Positions 19,066 to 29,202 of a stretch of 64,000 bases of DNA are shown one piece after another. Below the pieces are notes generated by a model. That model made no database searches and was not told the origin of the DNA. It worked only from the letters and a program-made list of their open reading frames with translations. Position numbers and translations under genes: made by a program. The DNA comes from Geobacter sp. (lineage in GTDB: Bacteria > Desulfobacterota > Desulfuromonadia > Geobacterales > Pseudopelobacteraceae): NCBI GenBank assembly GCA_009885845.1, contig VFJW01000037.1, positions 1 through 64,000 on the forward strand, in the 5' to 3' direction. Within the stretch, counting starts at the first letter, position 1. Each line of letters opens with the position of its first letter.

Positions 19066-20268
19066 TCAGGGCAGGTGAGTAATGATGTAGTCAAGAATTG
19101 TTCCGGCCAGTTGATCCTTGGACATCAACCCGCAGTCACTGCTGCTGCCGTCTCTGAAAAACAGCAACGCACGATTGGTATCTACATTGAAACCGGAATC
19201 AACCTGACTGACATCGTTGGCAACAATCATATCGAGATTCTTCTCTTTCAGCTTCTTTGACGCGTTTTCAACCAAAGCATCTGTCTCGGCGGCAAATCCG
19301 ACCAGAAACGGTCGCCGCTTTATCCCGGTATTGATTGCTCCGAGTTCGGCAAGAATGTCCGGATTTTTGACTAGTTCAATCGTAGTTGAATCCGCTTTTT
19401 TCTTGATCTTTGTACTGCTCCTCATCTTCGGGCGATAGTCAGCAACCGCAGCAGCCTTAATGATTACATCACAGCCATCAAGCCTTGTCATGACCTCATT
19501 CTGCATCTCAACCGCACTGGTAACGTTAACAACCCGTACTCCATCAGGCTTGGGCAGTGCTGTCGGACCGCTGATCAAAAGCACTTCTGCACCGCGCAGC
19601 TGCGCTGCCCGCGCCAGGGCATACCCCATCTTACCGGAGGAATAGTTGCTGATAAAGCGTACCGGATCGATCTCTTCACGGGTCGGACCAGCGGTGATCA
19701 TAATTTTACGACCAATCAGATCCCGGGGGCTCAGCGCTGACACGGCCGCTTCGAAGATGGCTTCCGGCGGTGCCAGCTTGCCCTTGCCTTCCCATCCACA
19801 GGCCAGACTGCCGCTGACCGGCGCAACGAACCGGCAGCCGAACCGGCGCAGTTTATCTTCATTCTCCTGATAGATCGGATTGGTATACATGTTGACATTC
19901 ATTGCCGGAGCAAACAACACCGGAGCTTTCGTTGCCATAACGGTAGTGGTGAGCATATCGTCAGCTATGCCTGCTGCAATTTTTCCAATACAGTTGGCCG
20001 TGGCCGGAGCAATGATGCAGAGATCGGCACGATCAGCCAAAGAAATATGGCCAATCTCGCGTTCGGCAATGAGATTGAAAAGTTCGGTATGTACCGGATT
20101 GCCTGAGAGGGTCTGGAAGGTGAGCGGTGTGACAAACTCCTGCGCGGCTCGCGTCATAATGACATGTACGTCCGCTCCTGCCTTGGAGAGAAGCCGCAAC
20201 AGTTCAATCGCCTTGTAAACCGCAATTCCGCCGCAGACTCCCAAAATTATTTTTTTATTTCTCAGCAT
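19066..20268 (-). CDS. coaBC: Bifunctional phosphopantothenoylcysteine decarboxylase / phosphopantothenate-cysteine ligase
   Basis: ILGVCGGIAVYKAIELLRLL..., APAMNVNMY, ITAGPTREEIDPVRFISNYSSGKMG. Confidence 0.95.
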   Translation of the reverse strand: MLRNKKIILGVCGGIAVYKAIELLRLLSKAGADVHVIMTRAAQEFVTPLTFQTLSGNPVHTELFNLIAEREIGHISLADRADLCIIAPATANCIGKIAAGIADDMLTTTVMATKAPVLFAPAMNVNMYTNPIYQENEDKLRRFGCRFVAPVSGSLACGWEGKGKLAPPEAIFEAAVSALSPRDLIGRKIMITAGPTREEIDPVRFISNYSSGKMGYALARAAQLRGAEVLLISGPTALPKPDGVRVVNVTSAVEMQNEVMTRLDGCDVIIKAAAVADYRPKMRSSTKIKKKADSTTIELVKNPDILAELGAINTGIKRRPFLVGFAAETDALVENASKKLKEKNLDMIVANDVSQVDSGFNVDTNRALLFFRDGSSSDCGLMSKDQLAGTILDYIITHLP

Positions 20269-20281
20269 GGCCGTACCCCTT

Positions 20282-20905
20282 TTAGAAATAGGGATTACAT
20301 TTTTTTTCATGCCCGATGGTGGTAAGCGGGCCATGTCCAGGATAGGCGGTCACATCATCCGGAAGAGTAAACAGCTTGGTCCGAATTGAGTCCAGCAACT
20401 GTTGGTGCGACCCGCCCGGCAGGTCTGTACGTCCGATGGAATCGGCGAACAGTGTATCCCCGGTTATAACCTTATTCTCGCTTTTTATGTACAGGCAACA
20501 ACCACCCTGCGTGTGTCCCGGTGTGTGCAGCACTTCAACGATATAATCACCGAAAGGTATCTCCATACCATCGTACAGAAATTCATCCGGTTCCGGTGAA
20601 TTTTCTCCGACCATGCCGTACATGCCGGCAACTTCAGCTACTTTACCAAGCAAGTACGCGTCGGACTGGTGTATAAGAAGACGTGCGCCAAAGGATGCTG
20701 CCGCCCGGCGGTTACCGCCGATATGATCAAAGTGACCGTGGGTATTAATGATGGTGCGGATTTTCAGCCCCTGCTTACGGACCTCCCGTTCTATCAATTC
20801 TACATCGCCGCCCGGGTCTACAACAATCCCGTCGAGACTTCTTTCACATCCAAGTACAAAACAGTTGACCGAAAGCGGCCCAACTGCTATTTCCTCAAAA
20901 ATCAT
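20282..20905 (-). CDS. MBL-fold metallohydrolase (glyoxalase II-like)
   Basis: THGHFDHIGG, HTPGHTQGG, GDTLFADSIGRTDLPGG. Confidence 0.9.
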   Translation of the reverse strand: MIFEEIAVGPLSVNCFVLGCERSLDGIVVDPGGDVELIEREVRKQGLKIRTIINTHGHFDHIGGNRRAAASFGARLLIHQSDAYLLGKVAEVAGMYGMVGENSPEPDEFLYDGMEIPFGDYIVEVLHTPGHTQGGCCLYIKSENKVITGDTLFADSIGRTDLPGGSHQQLLDSIRTKLFTLPDDVTAYPGHGPLTTIGHEKKCNPYF

Positions 20906-20981
20906 AGAGATATCTCCTGTTATTGACTTCAATTCCGAAACTGCTACAATGGCCTGATAGATATTCAGGGAGGAAATACCT

Positions 20982-21170
20982 GTGAATAAAAAAGTGATGG
21001 TAGATCAGGATAATTGTATCAGTTGCGGTCTTTGTGTTTCAACCTGTCCCACCGTATTCCGCTTTAACAGTTCCGGAAAATCCGAAGTGTATAATCCTTC
21101 CGGTGCATCAGAAAGTGATATACAACAGGCAATTGACGGTTGTCCCGTTCAGTGCATCAGCTGGCAATAA
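20982..21170 (+). CDS. 4Fe-4S ferredoxin (short)
   Basis: CISCGLCVSTCPTVF ... CPVQCI. Confidence 0.9.
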   Translation: MNKKVMVDQDNCISCGLCVSTCPTVFRFNSSGKSEVYNPSGASESDIQQAIDGCPVQCISWQ

Positions 21171-21196
21171 CACACCACACAGAAAAGGAGTAACAC

Positions 21197-21355
21197 ATGG
21201 AACGCTGGATCTGCACTATCTGTCAGTATGTTTACGACCCTGCCCTTGGCGATCCCGATCGAGGAATTGCGCCGGGCACATCTTTTGAGGCACTGCCGGA
21301 TGACTGGTGCTGTCCGTTATGCGGAGCAGGCAAAGATGTTTTCGAGATGGAGTAA
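21197..21355 (+). CDS. Rubredoxin
   Basis: [52 protein letters not shown]; 52 aa, absent from the supplied ORF track; RBS AAAGGAG. Confidence 0.95.
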   Translation: MERWICTICQYVYDPALGDPDRGIAPGTSFEALPDDWCCPLCGAGKDVFEME

Positions 21356-21396
21356 TTAAACCACCACGTCACACCGCAAAAATTTGCTGATGCAGA

Positions 21397-21432
21397 CATG
21401 AAGCCTTCCAGACAGAAGGCTTCATGCTTTTC
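21397..21432. terminator. Bidirectional terminator hairpin
   Basis: CATGAAGCCTTC-CAGACA-GAAGGCTTCATG then CTTTT; between convergent genes. Confidence 0.75.
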
Positions 21433-21444
21433 AGGCCGGTGCGT

Positions 21445-22527
21445 TCAGGCTAACTCAGGCATTATGGTGATAATAGCACAGAAAAGTTCGTCAAGATCGG
21501 TTCTGGTCATGTCCCCCATATGCGCAATTCTGAAAGTTTCCCCCTTTATTTTCCCGTAGCCGTCATCAAAAGCGAACCCGGCTTCACCAAGTTTCTTCTT
21601 GAGAACCGCCAGATCAATACTACGGCTGTTTTGGCTGCAAGTAAGGGTCTGCGAGCAGTAACGCAGTTCCGGAAAAAGTTCGAAGCCACGACCGGTGACC
21701 CATCCTCGAACGTAATCGGCAAGATCGGCGTGACGGGCCCAGCGTTTTTCCAATCCCTCGGCAAAGATTCTCTCCAACTGTGTATCCATGGCATAGATTA
21801 ATGATATGCAGGGTGTTGAAGGGGTGTTGTCCTTGTCGTCATTAGCGGCAAACTCCATAAAATCAAAGTAATATCCACGTCCTTCCATACCGGCGGCCCG
21901 ATGTAACGCTTTTTCGCTGGCGGTAAAAACCGTCAGTCCGGGAGGGAGGGCAAAGGCCTTCTGCACTCCGAAAATACAGCTGTCAATACCAAGATCATCG
22001 ACGGGAATCTTAAGTGCGCTCATCGATGAGACGGTATCTACAATAAACATTACTTCAGGGAATTTTCGCATTACTTCAGCTATCTCTTTTAAAGGTGACA
22101 TGACTCCGGTTGAGGTTTCGTTATGAATCATCGTCATGCTGTCGTATTTTCCGGTAGAAAGCGCCTGTTCTACCGCTTGGGGGGTAACCGGTTTACCCCA
22201 GTCAAAGCGGATTGCATCGGCCTGCTTACCGCAACGCAGAGTAACTTCATGCCACTTGTCAGAAAATGCACCGTTACAGAAATTGGCGCATCGCTTTCCG
22301 ACGAGGTTGCGAATTGCTCCTTCCATGACGCCAAAAGCGCTGGACGTTGCCAAAAACACCCGATCGTTCGTGAACATCAGTTTTTTCAGACCTGTGGTAA
22401 CGCGACCATGCAATTCGGCATATTCCTTCATGCGATGGCCGATCATTGGTGCACTCATCGCCGTTAAAACGGATTGGTGAACTTCAACAGGTCCGGGAAT
22501 GAACAGCTTTTTATGCATGTGAGACAA
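21445..22527 (-). CDS. Class V aminotransferase (alanine-glyoxylate / serine-pyruvate type)
   Basis: LFIPGPVEVHQSVLTAMSAPMIGHRMKEY, HNETSTGVMSPL, DTVSSMSALKI, FGVQKAFALPPGL. Confidence 0.88.
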   Translation of the reverse strand: MSHMHKKLFIPGPVEVHQSVLTAMSAPMIGHRMKEYAELHGRVTTGLKKLMFTNDRVFLATSSAFGVMEGAIRNLVGKRCANFCNGAFSDKWHEVTLRCGKQADAIRFDWGKPVTPQAVEQALSTGKYDSMTMIHNETSTGVMSPLKEIAEVMRKFPEVMFIVDTVSSMSALKIPVDDLGIDSCIFGVQKAFALPPGLTVFTASEKALHRAAGMEGRGYYFDFMEFAANDDKDNTPSTPCISLIYAMDTQLERIFAEGLEKRWARHADLADYVRGWVTGRGFELFPELRYCSQTLTCSQNSRSIDLAVLKKKLGEAGFAFDDGYGKIKGETFRIAHMGDMTRTDLDELFCAIITIMPELA

Positions 22528-22609
22528 CTCCGCTAGTAGTGTGTATGACTTTACATGAATGAGTGGTTAAGCTATCAAATGAAATTTACAAAGTCAAGAT
22601 TGCGTAAAA

Positions 22610-22650
22610 GCGTAGAAAAAAACAGGGCGACAGAGATGCCTGTCGCCCTG
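22610..22650 (-). terminator. Rho-independent terminator of the cyt/FeS/NrfD operon
   Basis: CAGGGCGACAG-GCATCT-CTGTCGCCCTG followed by TTTTTTT on the minus strand. Confidence 0.8.
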
Positions 22651-22674
22651 AGTGCAAAAAGCTGGAAGTTGCGG

Positions 22675-23970
22675 TCAGTGAGTAGATTCCTCTTTAAGAA
22701 AGGCAGGAATGAACATGTTGATGAAATAGAATAGCACGAACGGGGTTGCAATGACGGTGAGAGCACCGAAGAGCCCTTCTTTGAAGGTCTCAAGGTCATG
22801 CGGAATAATCGGCAGATGATAGTCCATGAAGCCTGAGAAGCTCAGAGAGAACGCCTGGCCGCCGATAACAACATTATAACGCATCATAAATACACCAAAC
22901 AGAACAAGCACGCAGGCGACGGTGGTACGCCGAACCGTACGCCCCGGCAGTGACATCATGATAAAGGGGAGTACATTACCGATGCCATACTGCAGAATGA
23001 ATATTTTGGTAAAGTCCCGCTCCATAATTACTTCACGGAGGATGTCCCATGATTTAACCTGGGTGTAGCCGCGGAAGATCAGGTCAAGTATTTCCAGTGT
23101 CATTGCGGCAATCATGAAATAGAGCAGGTAGTTGGAGGAGATCATCACCTCTGTATGTTTGGTTGCCTCCAGCTCTTCAGCATTCGGGGCGTCTGTGTCC
23201 GTCGCCCAGCGAGCCATTTTGCTTCTGGCCATATACTTACGGATTTCCTGAACGATTACATAGGTCAGGATACAGAGAGCAACTCCGGAAACTACTGCCG
23301 AACAGATGAAGATTACCGGCATAAGCGGAGTCATCCAGAGCGCATTGGCCTTGACTGACCCAAAAATGAACCCCGCATATCCGTGCAGGAAGCAGGCGAC
23401 GGGGATTCCTATTCCGGCCATGATTGTGCAGGCCTTGTGATCCTTTTCTACCGCCTCGGGGCTGATATCCCACGCGCCAAGAGTCATTGCCTGAAAGATC
23501 ATCATGCGTCCGTTGTCAATCATGCTGCGATTCTCCATCGCCATCAAACCCTGTGCCGTCTCGACGAAATATTTGCGGTACACCAGCCATATTTCGGTCG
23601 CAACAATCGCAGCGTACGTCAGAAAGACAATGCCGAAAGCCGAAATCGCGGAGGTAAAATGCGGCGTCATCAGGACATGGATACCTCGAAAAGGTTGCTG
23701 CAGATGCAGCATCAGGGGCATCATGGCTACCGGGAGCAGGGCGAACGAGAACACCAGGGAAAATCGGGCGATCTCCTTCAACTTTTCAATGCCAAAAACG
23801 TGGTAGAGAGATGAGAGTACAAAGGCACCGGCCACAAGACCGGTCATGAATGGATACATGACGATCTGGATCGACCAGTAGATGTACTCATTCGGCAATG
23901 TGAATAATTCCTTGATCGTCCATGCTTCGCCGTGAACTATCATAGCTTGTTGTGCGATTTGCTCTACCAT
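22675..23970 (-). CDS. NrfD/PsrC-type polytopic membrane subunit (copy 2)
   Basis: Multi-TM NrfD-like sequence adjacent to FeS subunit. Confidence 0.85.
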   Translation of the reverse strand: MVEQIAQQAMIVHGEAWTIKELFTLPNEYIYWSIQIVMYPFMTGLVAGAFVLSSLYHVFGIEKLKEIARFSLVFSFALLPVAMMPLMLHLQQPFRGIHVLMTPHFTSAISAFGIVFLTYAAIVATEIWLVYRKYFVETAQGLMAMENRSMIDNGRMMIFQAMTLGAWDISPEAVEKDHKACTIMAGIGIPVACFLHGYAGFIFGSVKANALWMTPLMPVIFICSAVVSGVALCILTYVIVQEIRKYMARSKMARWATDTDAPNAEELEATKHTEVMISSNYLLYFMIAAMTLEILDLIFRGYTQVKSWDILREVIMERDFTKIFILQYGIGNVLPFIMMSLPGRTVRRTTVACVLVLFGVFMMRYNVVIGGQAFSLSFSGFMDYHLPIIPHDLETFKEGLFGALTVIATPFVLFYFINMFIPAFLKEESTH

Positions 23971-23972
23971 GA

Positions 23973-24746
23973 CTAACGCACCTCCTGGGCAAGCCCGATA
24001 TAAAAGGCCTGGGGCTTGGTTCCGAATTCATCCTTCAATACACCGACCCGCTCATTCATGATGATCTTGGTGATTGGATCTTCCGGATCATGAATATTTC
24101 CCATTTTCCGGGCACCGAACGGGCAGGCATTGACACAGGCCGAATCCAGCCCCTTGCTGAGGCGGTGATAGCAGAAGGTACATTTGTCTACAACTTTGGC
24201 AATCGGGTGAAAAAAACGGGCTCCATATGGACATGCCATGATGCAATAGCCACAACCGATGCACCAGCTCCGGTCGACCAGAACAACCCCGTCGTCTGTT
24301 TTATAGGTAGCACCAACGGGGCAGACCTGCGTACAGGCCGGGGATGAACATTGATTGCACAGCTTGGGAACAAAAAATGCTTTCCCGACGTTTTTCGGAT
24401 CAATCTCCTTGAATTCACCACGTCCGAGATCGATGCGGGAATCTATGTATCCATAAAGCGCCGCTTTTGGACTGTCCACATACCGTTTGTCATCTTTCGT
24501 GTACACATATCGTTCTACCCAGGTACGCGAAACGTTGGCCTCGAACGGGATATCGTTTTCCGTCTTGCAAGCCTTGACGCAGAAGCCGCAGCCTACACAC
24601 TTGTTGGTATCAACCAGAAATGCCCACTGGATGTCCGGATTGGCGGCCAGCACCTTTTTCGGGTCGATCAGCGTCAAAGCTGAAACAGGCACAGAAGCAC
24701 CGGCTACAACCAGAATACATTTTTTCAGAAATTCTCGCCTCTCCAT
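23973..24746 (-). CDS. Periplasmic 4Fe-4S ferredoxin subunit, Tat signal (copy 2)
   Basis: ERREFLKK Tat motif; CVGCGFCVKAC, CNQCSSPACTQVCPVGA, CIGCGYCIMACPYGARFF. Confidence 0.9.
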   Translation of the reverse strand: MERREFLKKCILVVAGASVPVSALTLIDPKKVLAANPDIQWAFLVDTNKCVGCGFCVKACKTENDIPFEANVSRTWVERYVYTKDDKRYVDSPKAALYGYIDSRIDLGRGEFKEIDPKNVGKAFFVPKLCNQCSSPACTQVCPVGATYKTDDGVVLVDRSWCIGCGYCIMACPYGARFFHPIAKVVDKCTFCYHRLSKGLDSACVNACPFGARKMGNIHDPEDPITKIIMNERVGVLKDEFGTKPQAFYIGLAQEVR

Positions 24747-25237
24747 TATTTCATTCCCTCCATACTGGGATTATGCGGATTGTGGCATTTAACGCATTCC
24801 ACACCGGTATTGTGTGTTTTAGGATTGATGCCCGGGATACGATGCCGCTCGCTTGTTGTATAGGGGAGGTTCGTGTGACAGCGCAGGCAAAGCTCACGAC
24901 TGCGGTCAATGGTCAGTTTCTCCGGATTTTCGGGATGGTTCATCACCGGGCCATGACAATCTTCACACGGTATTATTCCGTGAAGCTTTTCAGTACGAAC
25001 CTTGACAACGGCACCATGGCATGCGCTGCAGTATTCATGCATTCTCTCACGGCCTGAAGTTCCGTATTTTGCCGGTTGATTCTTCCATTCCATTTCGTTT
25101 GACTTTCGGTGGTACGAGTACATGAAACCCCTTTTCCCCGAACCAAAGTCGTTAGGAACATAGAAGAAGCGAAACAACAGTAACGCTGCTACACAAGCAA
25201 TGACCACGTACAGTGGTCGCCAGACATGACTTTTCAC
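24746..25237 (-). CDS. Membrane-anchored tetraheme c-type cytochrome
   Basis: N-terminal TM; CSACH, CEDCH, CLRCH, CVKCH. Confidence 0.88.
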   Translation of the reverse strand: MKSHVWRPLYVVIACVAALLLFRFFYVPNDFGSGKRGFMYSYHRKSNEMEWKNQPAKYGTSGRERMHEYCSACHGAVVKVRTEKLHGIIPCEDCHGPVMNHPENPEKLTIDRSRELCLRCHTNLPYTTSERHRIPGINPKTHNTGVECVKCHNPHNPSMEGMK

Positions 25238-25367
25238 TCTCTCTCCCTCTTGCCATCATATTCAGTGGCTGCTGAAATTGCCTAAAATGAACCCTGATAA
25301 AAACTGCGGTGAAAAATAGAACGAGATTTGTATTTTTGTCAACAACTAATCCACATGCAGTCTCAAA

Positions 25368-26660
25368 TTACTTCGCCGGTTCGGATTCAGAGTTGATTGT
25401 ATCGGGTTGCTGAACCAGGAACAGCTGGTCGCCAATATAGGAAGTAACACCGTCATCGGCAACATGGAAATCTCCATTCATGATCGGTATGGCAACCCGT
25501 AGCAGCATGGTGAACACAAACAGTCCGGTGGCCCAGATGCCCATCGAGAGGAGCAGTTCGATACCAGATGGCGCGTATTCGTAAATCTCGTGCAGGACAT
25601 CAGGAATGAAGCCGGGAATTACCAGCCCCATTCCCTTCTCGATATACACTCCGATGAAAACCAGGATGCACCCCATTACCAGAGTAACATTGTTCCTGCG
25701 TGTAGCAGGATTCAGGAAGAGAACAAAAGCGATGACATTGAAGATCATTGCCGTCCAGATCCAGGGGACCAGTGCTGAATGGCCATGCAGGCCCTGGAAA
25801 AGATACTGCACAGGAGCAAGATGAACCGACCCGGTGTAATATTCCTTGAACAGTTCTGCGCCGAGCAGGAGCAGGTTGATGAAAATAGCGTACGCGATTA
25901 TTTCAGCTACCTTCTGAATAGCCTCATCCTCGATTTTGAATTTTGTGTATTTGCGCACCAGAAAGAAGATCAGGATCATGAAGGCCGGCCCGGAACAAAA
26001 TGCTGAAGCCAGAAAACGCGGTACCAGGATTGAAGAGTTCCAAAACGGGCGGGCTCCAAGTCCGTTGTAGAGAAAGGCCGTAATCGTGTGGATCGATATC
26101 GCCGAAGGAATCGAAAGCAGCAGCAGCGGTGTGGTGAATTTTTTGTTCGGTTCGCGCTTGTAGTATTTGTTGTAGAGAATAAACACCGCAACCGTGAGGT
26201 TTATCATCAAATAGGTATTAAGCACCACCACATCCCATGCCAGCAGCGACTGAGGAAAGTTGAGCAGACCTATTTTTGGAATCAGGTGCCAGAAACGCTC
26301 CGGCCTGCCGATGTCCACCGTAACAAACATGAGGCACATGACGATTGCCGACACTGCCAGCAACTCCCCAAGTACCGCTATCTCCTTGATCGGCTTCCAG
26401 TGGTAGACGTAGGCCGGTATTACCAGCAGAACTGCCGCCGCAGCGACCCCGACCAGGAATGTGAAGTTGGAGATGTAAAAGCCCCATGAGACCTGATCCC
26501 GCATAGAAGTGACGATAAGGCCTTCATTCAACTGCTGCACATACGCATATGCACCTATAGCCATCAAACTAAGCAGGAAAAGAACCCAGCAGTAGTAGGC
26601 CTTGCTCCCCTTGGAAATCAGAACCAGCGTGCCCATATAAAAGTGCCAGATGTTTTTCAT
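25368..26660 (-). CDS. NrfD/PsrC-type polytopic membrane subunit (copy 1)
   Basis: Multi-TM NrfD-like sequence next to FeS subunit. Confidence 0.87.
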   Translation of the reverse strand: MKNIWHFYMGTLVLISKGSKAYYCWVLFLLSLMAIGAYAYVQQLNEGLIVTSMRDQVSWGFYISNFTFLVGVAAAAVLLVIPAYVYHWKPIKEIAVLGELLAVSAIVMCLMFVTVDIGRPERFWHLIPKIGLLNFPQSLLAWDVVVLNTYLMINLTVAVFILYNKYYKREPNKKFTTPLLLLSIPSAISIHTITAFLYNGLGARPFWNSSILVPRFLASAFCSGPAFMILIFFLVRKYTKFKIEDEAIQKVAEIIAYAIFINLLLLGAELFKEYYTGSVHLAPVQYLFQGLHGHSALVPWIWTAMIFNVIAFVLFLNPATRRNNVTLVMGCILVFIGVYIEKGMGLVIPGFIPDVLHEIYEYAPSGIELLLSMGIWATGLFVFTMLLRVAIPIMNGDFHVADDGVTSYIGDQLFLVQQPDTINSESEPAK

Positions 26661-26758
26661 GGTTGCTCCCTGAATGCGAATTAGTAAGTTAGAAATTATT
26701 TTCTGTGGTTCTCTGGCAGAGAATAATTTAGTTAACGCACTTATCCAGTTTATCTGGG

Positions 26759-27685
26759 CTAGGTTGCGTAAAAATAGTAAAATTTAGGTTGCGTGTTAAG
26801 GTCTTCCTTGAAGATAAAAACCCGTTTGTTCTCGATCAGGTAGCGGATCTCGCTTTCCGGATCGAGCAGATTGCCGAACTTGCGGGCGCCGACCGGGCAG
26901 ACCTCTGCACAGGCGGGATAACGGCCCGGTTGTTCACGGGTTCGCTGAATGCAGAAGGTACATTTCTCCACAACCCCTTTCGGGCGGGGACGATTGCCGA
27001 GATAATGGGTGTTTGGATTAACCTCTTTGGCGGCAATCACCGGTTTGGCCCAGTTAAAGTGCCGTGCACCGTACGGACAGGCCGCCATGCAGTATCGGCA
27101 GCCGATACACCAGTTGTAATCGACAACGACAATTCCGTCGTTTTCTTTCCAGGTGGCCTGAACCGGACAGACTTTGGTGCAGGGAGGTTTCTCGCACTGC
27201 TGGCACTGAACGGGCATATAAAAATGCCCTTTTTCCGGAACGGTTGCCGGATTGTAGTAATGCTCCGCATGTGACAGGTCAATACCCTTTTCCTTATCAA
27301 GCTGCATGACGCGAATCCATTGAACTTGCGGAGTACGTGACTGGTTATTCTCCGTAACACAGGCATACACGCAACGACGACACCCGATACATCGCGACAG
27401 GTCAAGACCGTAGCCGTAGCGGACTCCTTCAATCGGCGGGGTTGTCTTGACGGTAATCTTTTTGTCGTACCGTGTGCTGTATTCCTTTTCCAGACGGGCG
27501 ATGACACCTTTGAGTTCATCCTTTGAAAGTTCACGAAAATGCTTCTGGAAAAACTCCTCCCAGACGGAAGCTGATGCGTCTCTGCCAGGCATCGCAATGA
27601 GGCCAATGCCAGCCGCCAGGCCTTTCAACATCTTACGACGAGACTTATGCAGAACGTGATCATCACATTTTTTTATATCTGACAT
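26759..27685 (-). CDS. Periplasmic 4Fe-4S ferredoxin subunit, Tat signal (copy 1)
   Basis: SRRKMLKG Tat motif; CIGCRRCVYAC, CQQCEKPPCTKVCPV, CIGCRYCMAACPYGARHF. Confidence 0.9.
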   Translation of the reverse strand: MSDIKKCDDHVLHKSRRKMLKGLAAGIGLIAMPGRDASASVWEEFFQKHFRELSKDELKGVIARLEKEYSTRYDKKITVKTTPPIEGVRYGYGLDLSRCIGCRRCVYACVTENNQSRTPQVQWIRVMQLDKEKGIDLSHAEHYYNPATVPEKGHFYMPVQCQQCEKPPCTKVCPVQATWKENDGIVVVDYNWCIGCRYCMAACPYGARHFNWAKPVIAAKEVNPNTHYLGNRPRPKGVVEKCTFCIQRTREQPGRYPACAEVCPVGARKFGNLLDPESEIRYLIENKRVFIFKEDLNTQPKFYYFYAT

Positions 27686-27721
27686 GAATCGTGCTCCCTG
27701 TGTACGAAATAGTTATCTGGT

Positions 27722-28339
27722 TCAGTGGCCGGCTTTCCCCGGTCTGTCCGGCGGCGGCATCGGCTTCAGCGCCTTAAACTTCGGATCGTGCGGATTATGG
27801 CAATGTACGCAGAGCAGATACTGCTTGTCTCCGTTCCAGTCACCGGTTCGCCTGCCGTGAACACCTACCTTCCAGTCACGGAACTTGTCGCCGTGGCACT
27901 GGCCGCAGAGCCGGAACGATTCGGTAAAATCAACAAGTTCACCGGAGACCAGCCGCAATTTGTCGCGATTCACCAGGTTATGGCAATCAGTACACCAGCG
28001 CTGACCTTCAGCATGATGAAGCACTATCTCGGTGTGGTATTCGGTTAGTGCCCGGGGCTTCGAATTGGGCTTCATGTATTTGTGGCACTGACTACAGGGA
28101 AAGGCTCCCTCTGTAAAGGGGGGTCGAGGAACCGCAAAGGTTTTTTCCTTTTGCCGATTTTTGATATCGTACGCAGGCTGCGGCTGCAGTTCCGCTGCAG
28201 ATTTCTCGGTGGTTATCAATTGCCCGGAGCGGTCAAATTCCTTAACCTTGGCGGCAAACACCGGTCCCACAGATAAAAACACTACTGACGCCATGGTGAG
28301 TAACACTATCTCGGGACGAGCAAAATACAGAATTTTCAT
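27722..28339 (-). CDS. Secreted tetraheme c-type cytochrome
   Basis: Signal peptide; CSQCH, CTDCH, CGQCH, CVHCH. Confidence 0.88.
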   Translation of the reverse strand: MKILYFARPEIVLLTMASVVFLSVGPVFAAKVKEFDRSGQLITTEKSAAELQPQPAYDIKNRQKEKTFAVPRPPFTEGAFPCSQCHKYMKPNSKPRALTEYHTEIVLHHAEGQRWCTDCHNLVNRDKLRLVSGELVDFTESFRLCGQCHGDKFRDWKVGVHGRRTGDWNGDKQYLLCVHCHNPHDPKFKALKPMPPPDRPGKAGH

Positions 28340-28530
28340 CTCAACCTCAATGTCGTGAAATAGGGTATTGTTTATCCGTTATATCGCCTTTGCATAAACT
28401 TAGTGATATGAAAGTACAGACAATTTGTCAATACAAAAACGCTTTATAAATAACATGGTTTTGACAGCAGATCTACCGATGGTAACTGCCGGCGGGCCAA
28501 GGTGTTTTGAACGCGTAATGTCAAACGACT

Positions 28531-28568
28531 AATTATCATTTGCATCAGTTGATTACCATTGCAAATAA
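28531..28568. promoter_or_regulatory. Possible Fur-type iron box region upstream of triheme cytochrome
   Basis: AATTATCATTTGCA and GATTACCATTGCAAATAA, two AT-rich half-site-like repeats. Confidence 0.3.
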
Positions 28569-28670
28569 CCTTATATGGAGTATATGAATGATGTCATATT
28601 GACTGTTGTGGTTTAGCAGGTAAATGGATATATACTGAGGTTGGAAATATAGCTCAAAAGGAGAACGCGT

Positions 28671-28991
28671 ATGATCAGGTTTGCAGCAGGCGTCGTTGCG
28701 GTATCAATGTTTGTTTTCCATGCAGTCCCTGTCCAGGCGATCCAACCGGGGAAAACTGTCACATGGGAAACACCCATGGGCAAAGTAGTCTTCGACGGTA
28801 AAAACCATGCAGACGCAAAGGTCGGATGCCTGGATTGTCATTCAAAAATATTCAAAATGAAGAAGGGTTCGACAAAGTTTACAATGGCGGACATAAATGC
28901 AGGGAAATTCTGCGGAAAATGCCACAACGGCACACGGGCATTTGCCACAAATGATAAGGACAATTGCGAAATCTGTCACAAAAAGAAGTAA
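28671..28991 (+). CDS. c7-type triheme cytochrome
   Basis: Signal peptide; CLDCH, CGKCH, CEICH; matches repeat unit of downstream dodecaheme protein. Confidence 0.88.
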   Translation: MIRFAAGVVAVSMFVFHAVPVQAIQPGKTVTWETPMGKVVFDGKNHADAKVGCLDCHSKIFKMKKGSTKFTMADINAGKFCGKCHNGTRAFATNDKDNCEICHKKK

Positions 28992-29072
28992 AACAGTGCT
29001 CTGGTTGTATACACTTGATACAGTCATATATGCCTGCCTGACTCGCATACAAGATCAAAAGATTTACCCTCC

Positions 29073-29102
29073 AGGGCAGCTCTCGTCGAGGCTGCCTTTT
29101 TT
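29073..29102 (+). terminator. Rho-independent terminator
   Basis: GGCAGC-TCTCGTCGAG-GCTGCC then TTTTTT. Confidence 0.7.
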
Positions 29103-29202
29103 GCGTGAGACTGCAGCATCAATTTACAATTGACGATTCCAATCCCGATATGTATAGTTTCCCGCTTGTATACGTTATTTTTTTAATCGAGGAGTCGGGG
29201 CA

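Noticed and set aside
28340-28670. Looked for a GEMM/c-di-GMP riboswitch upstream of the cytochrome genes (also 30230-30728 and 35030-35289)
   Set aside because: Did not recognise the conserved riboswitch core by eye; a covariance-model search would be needed to exclude it
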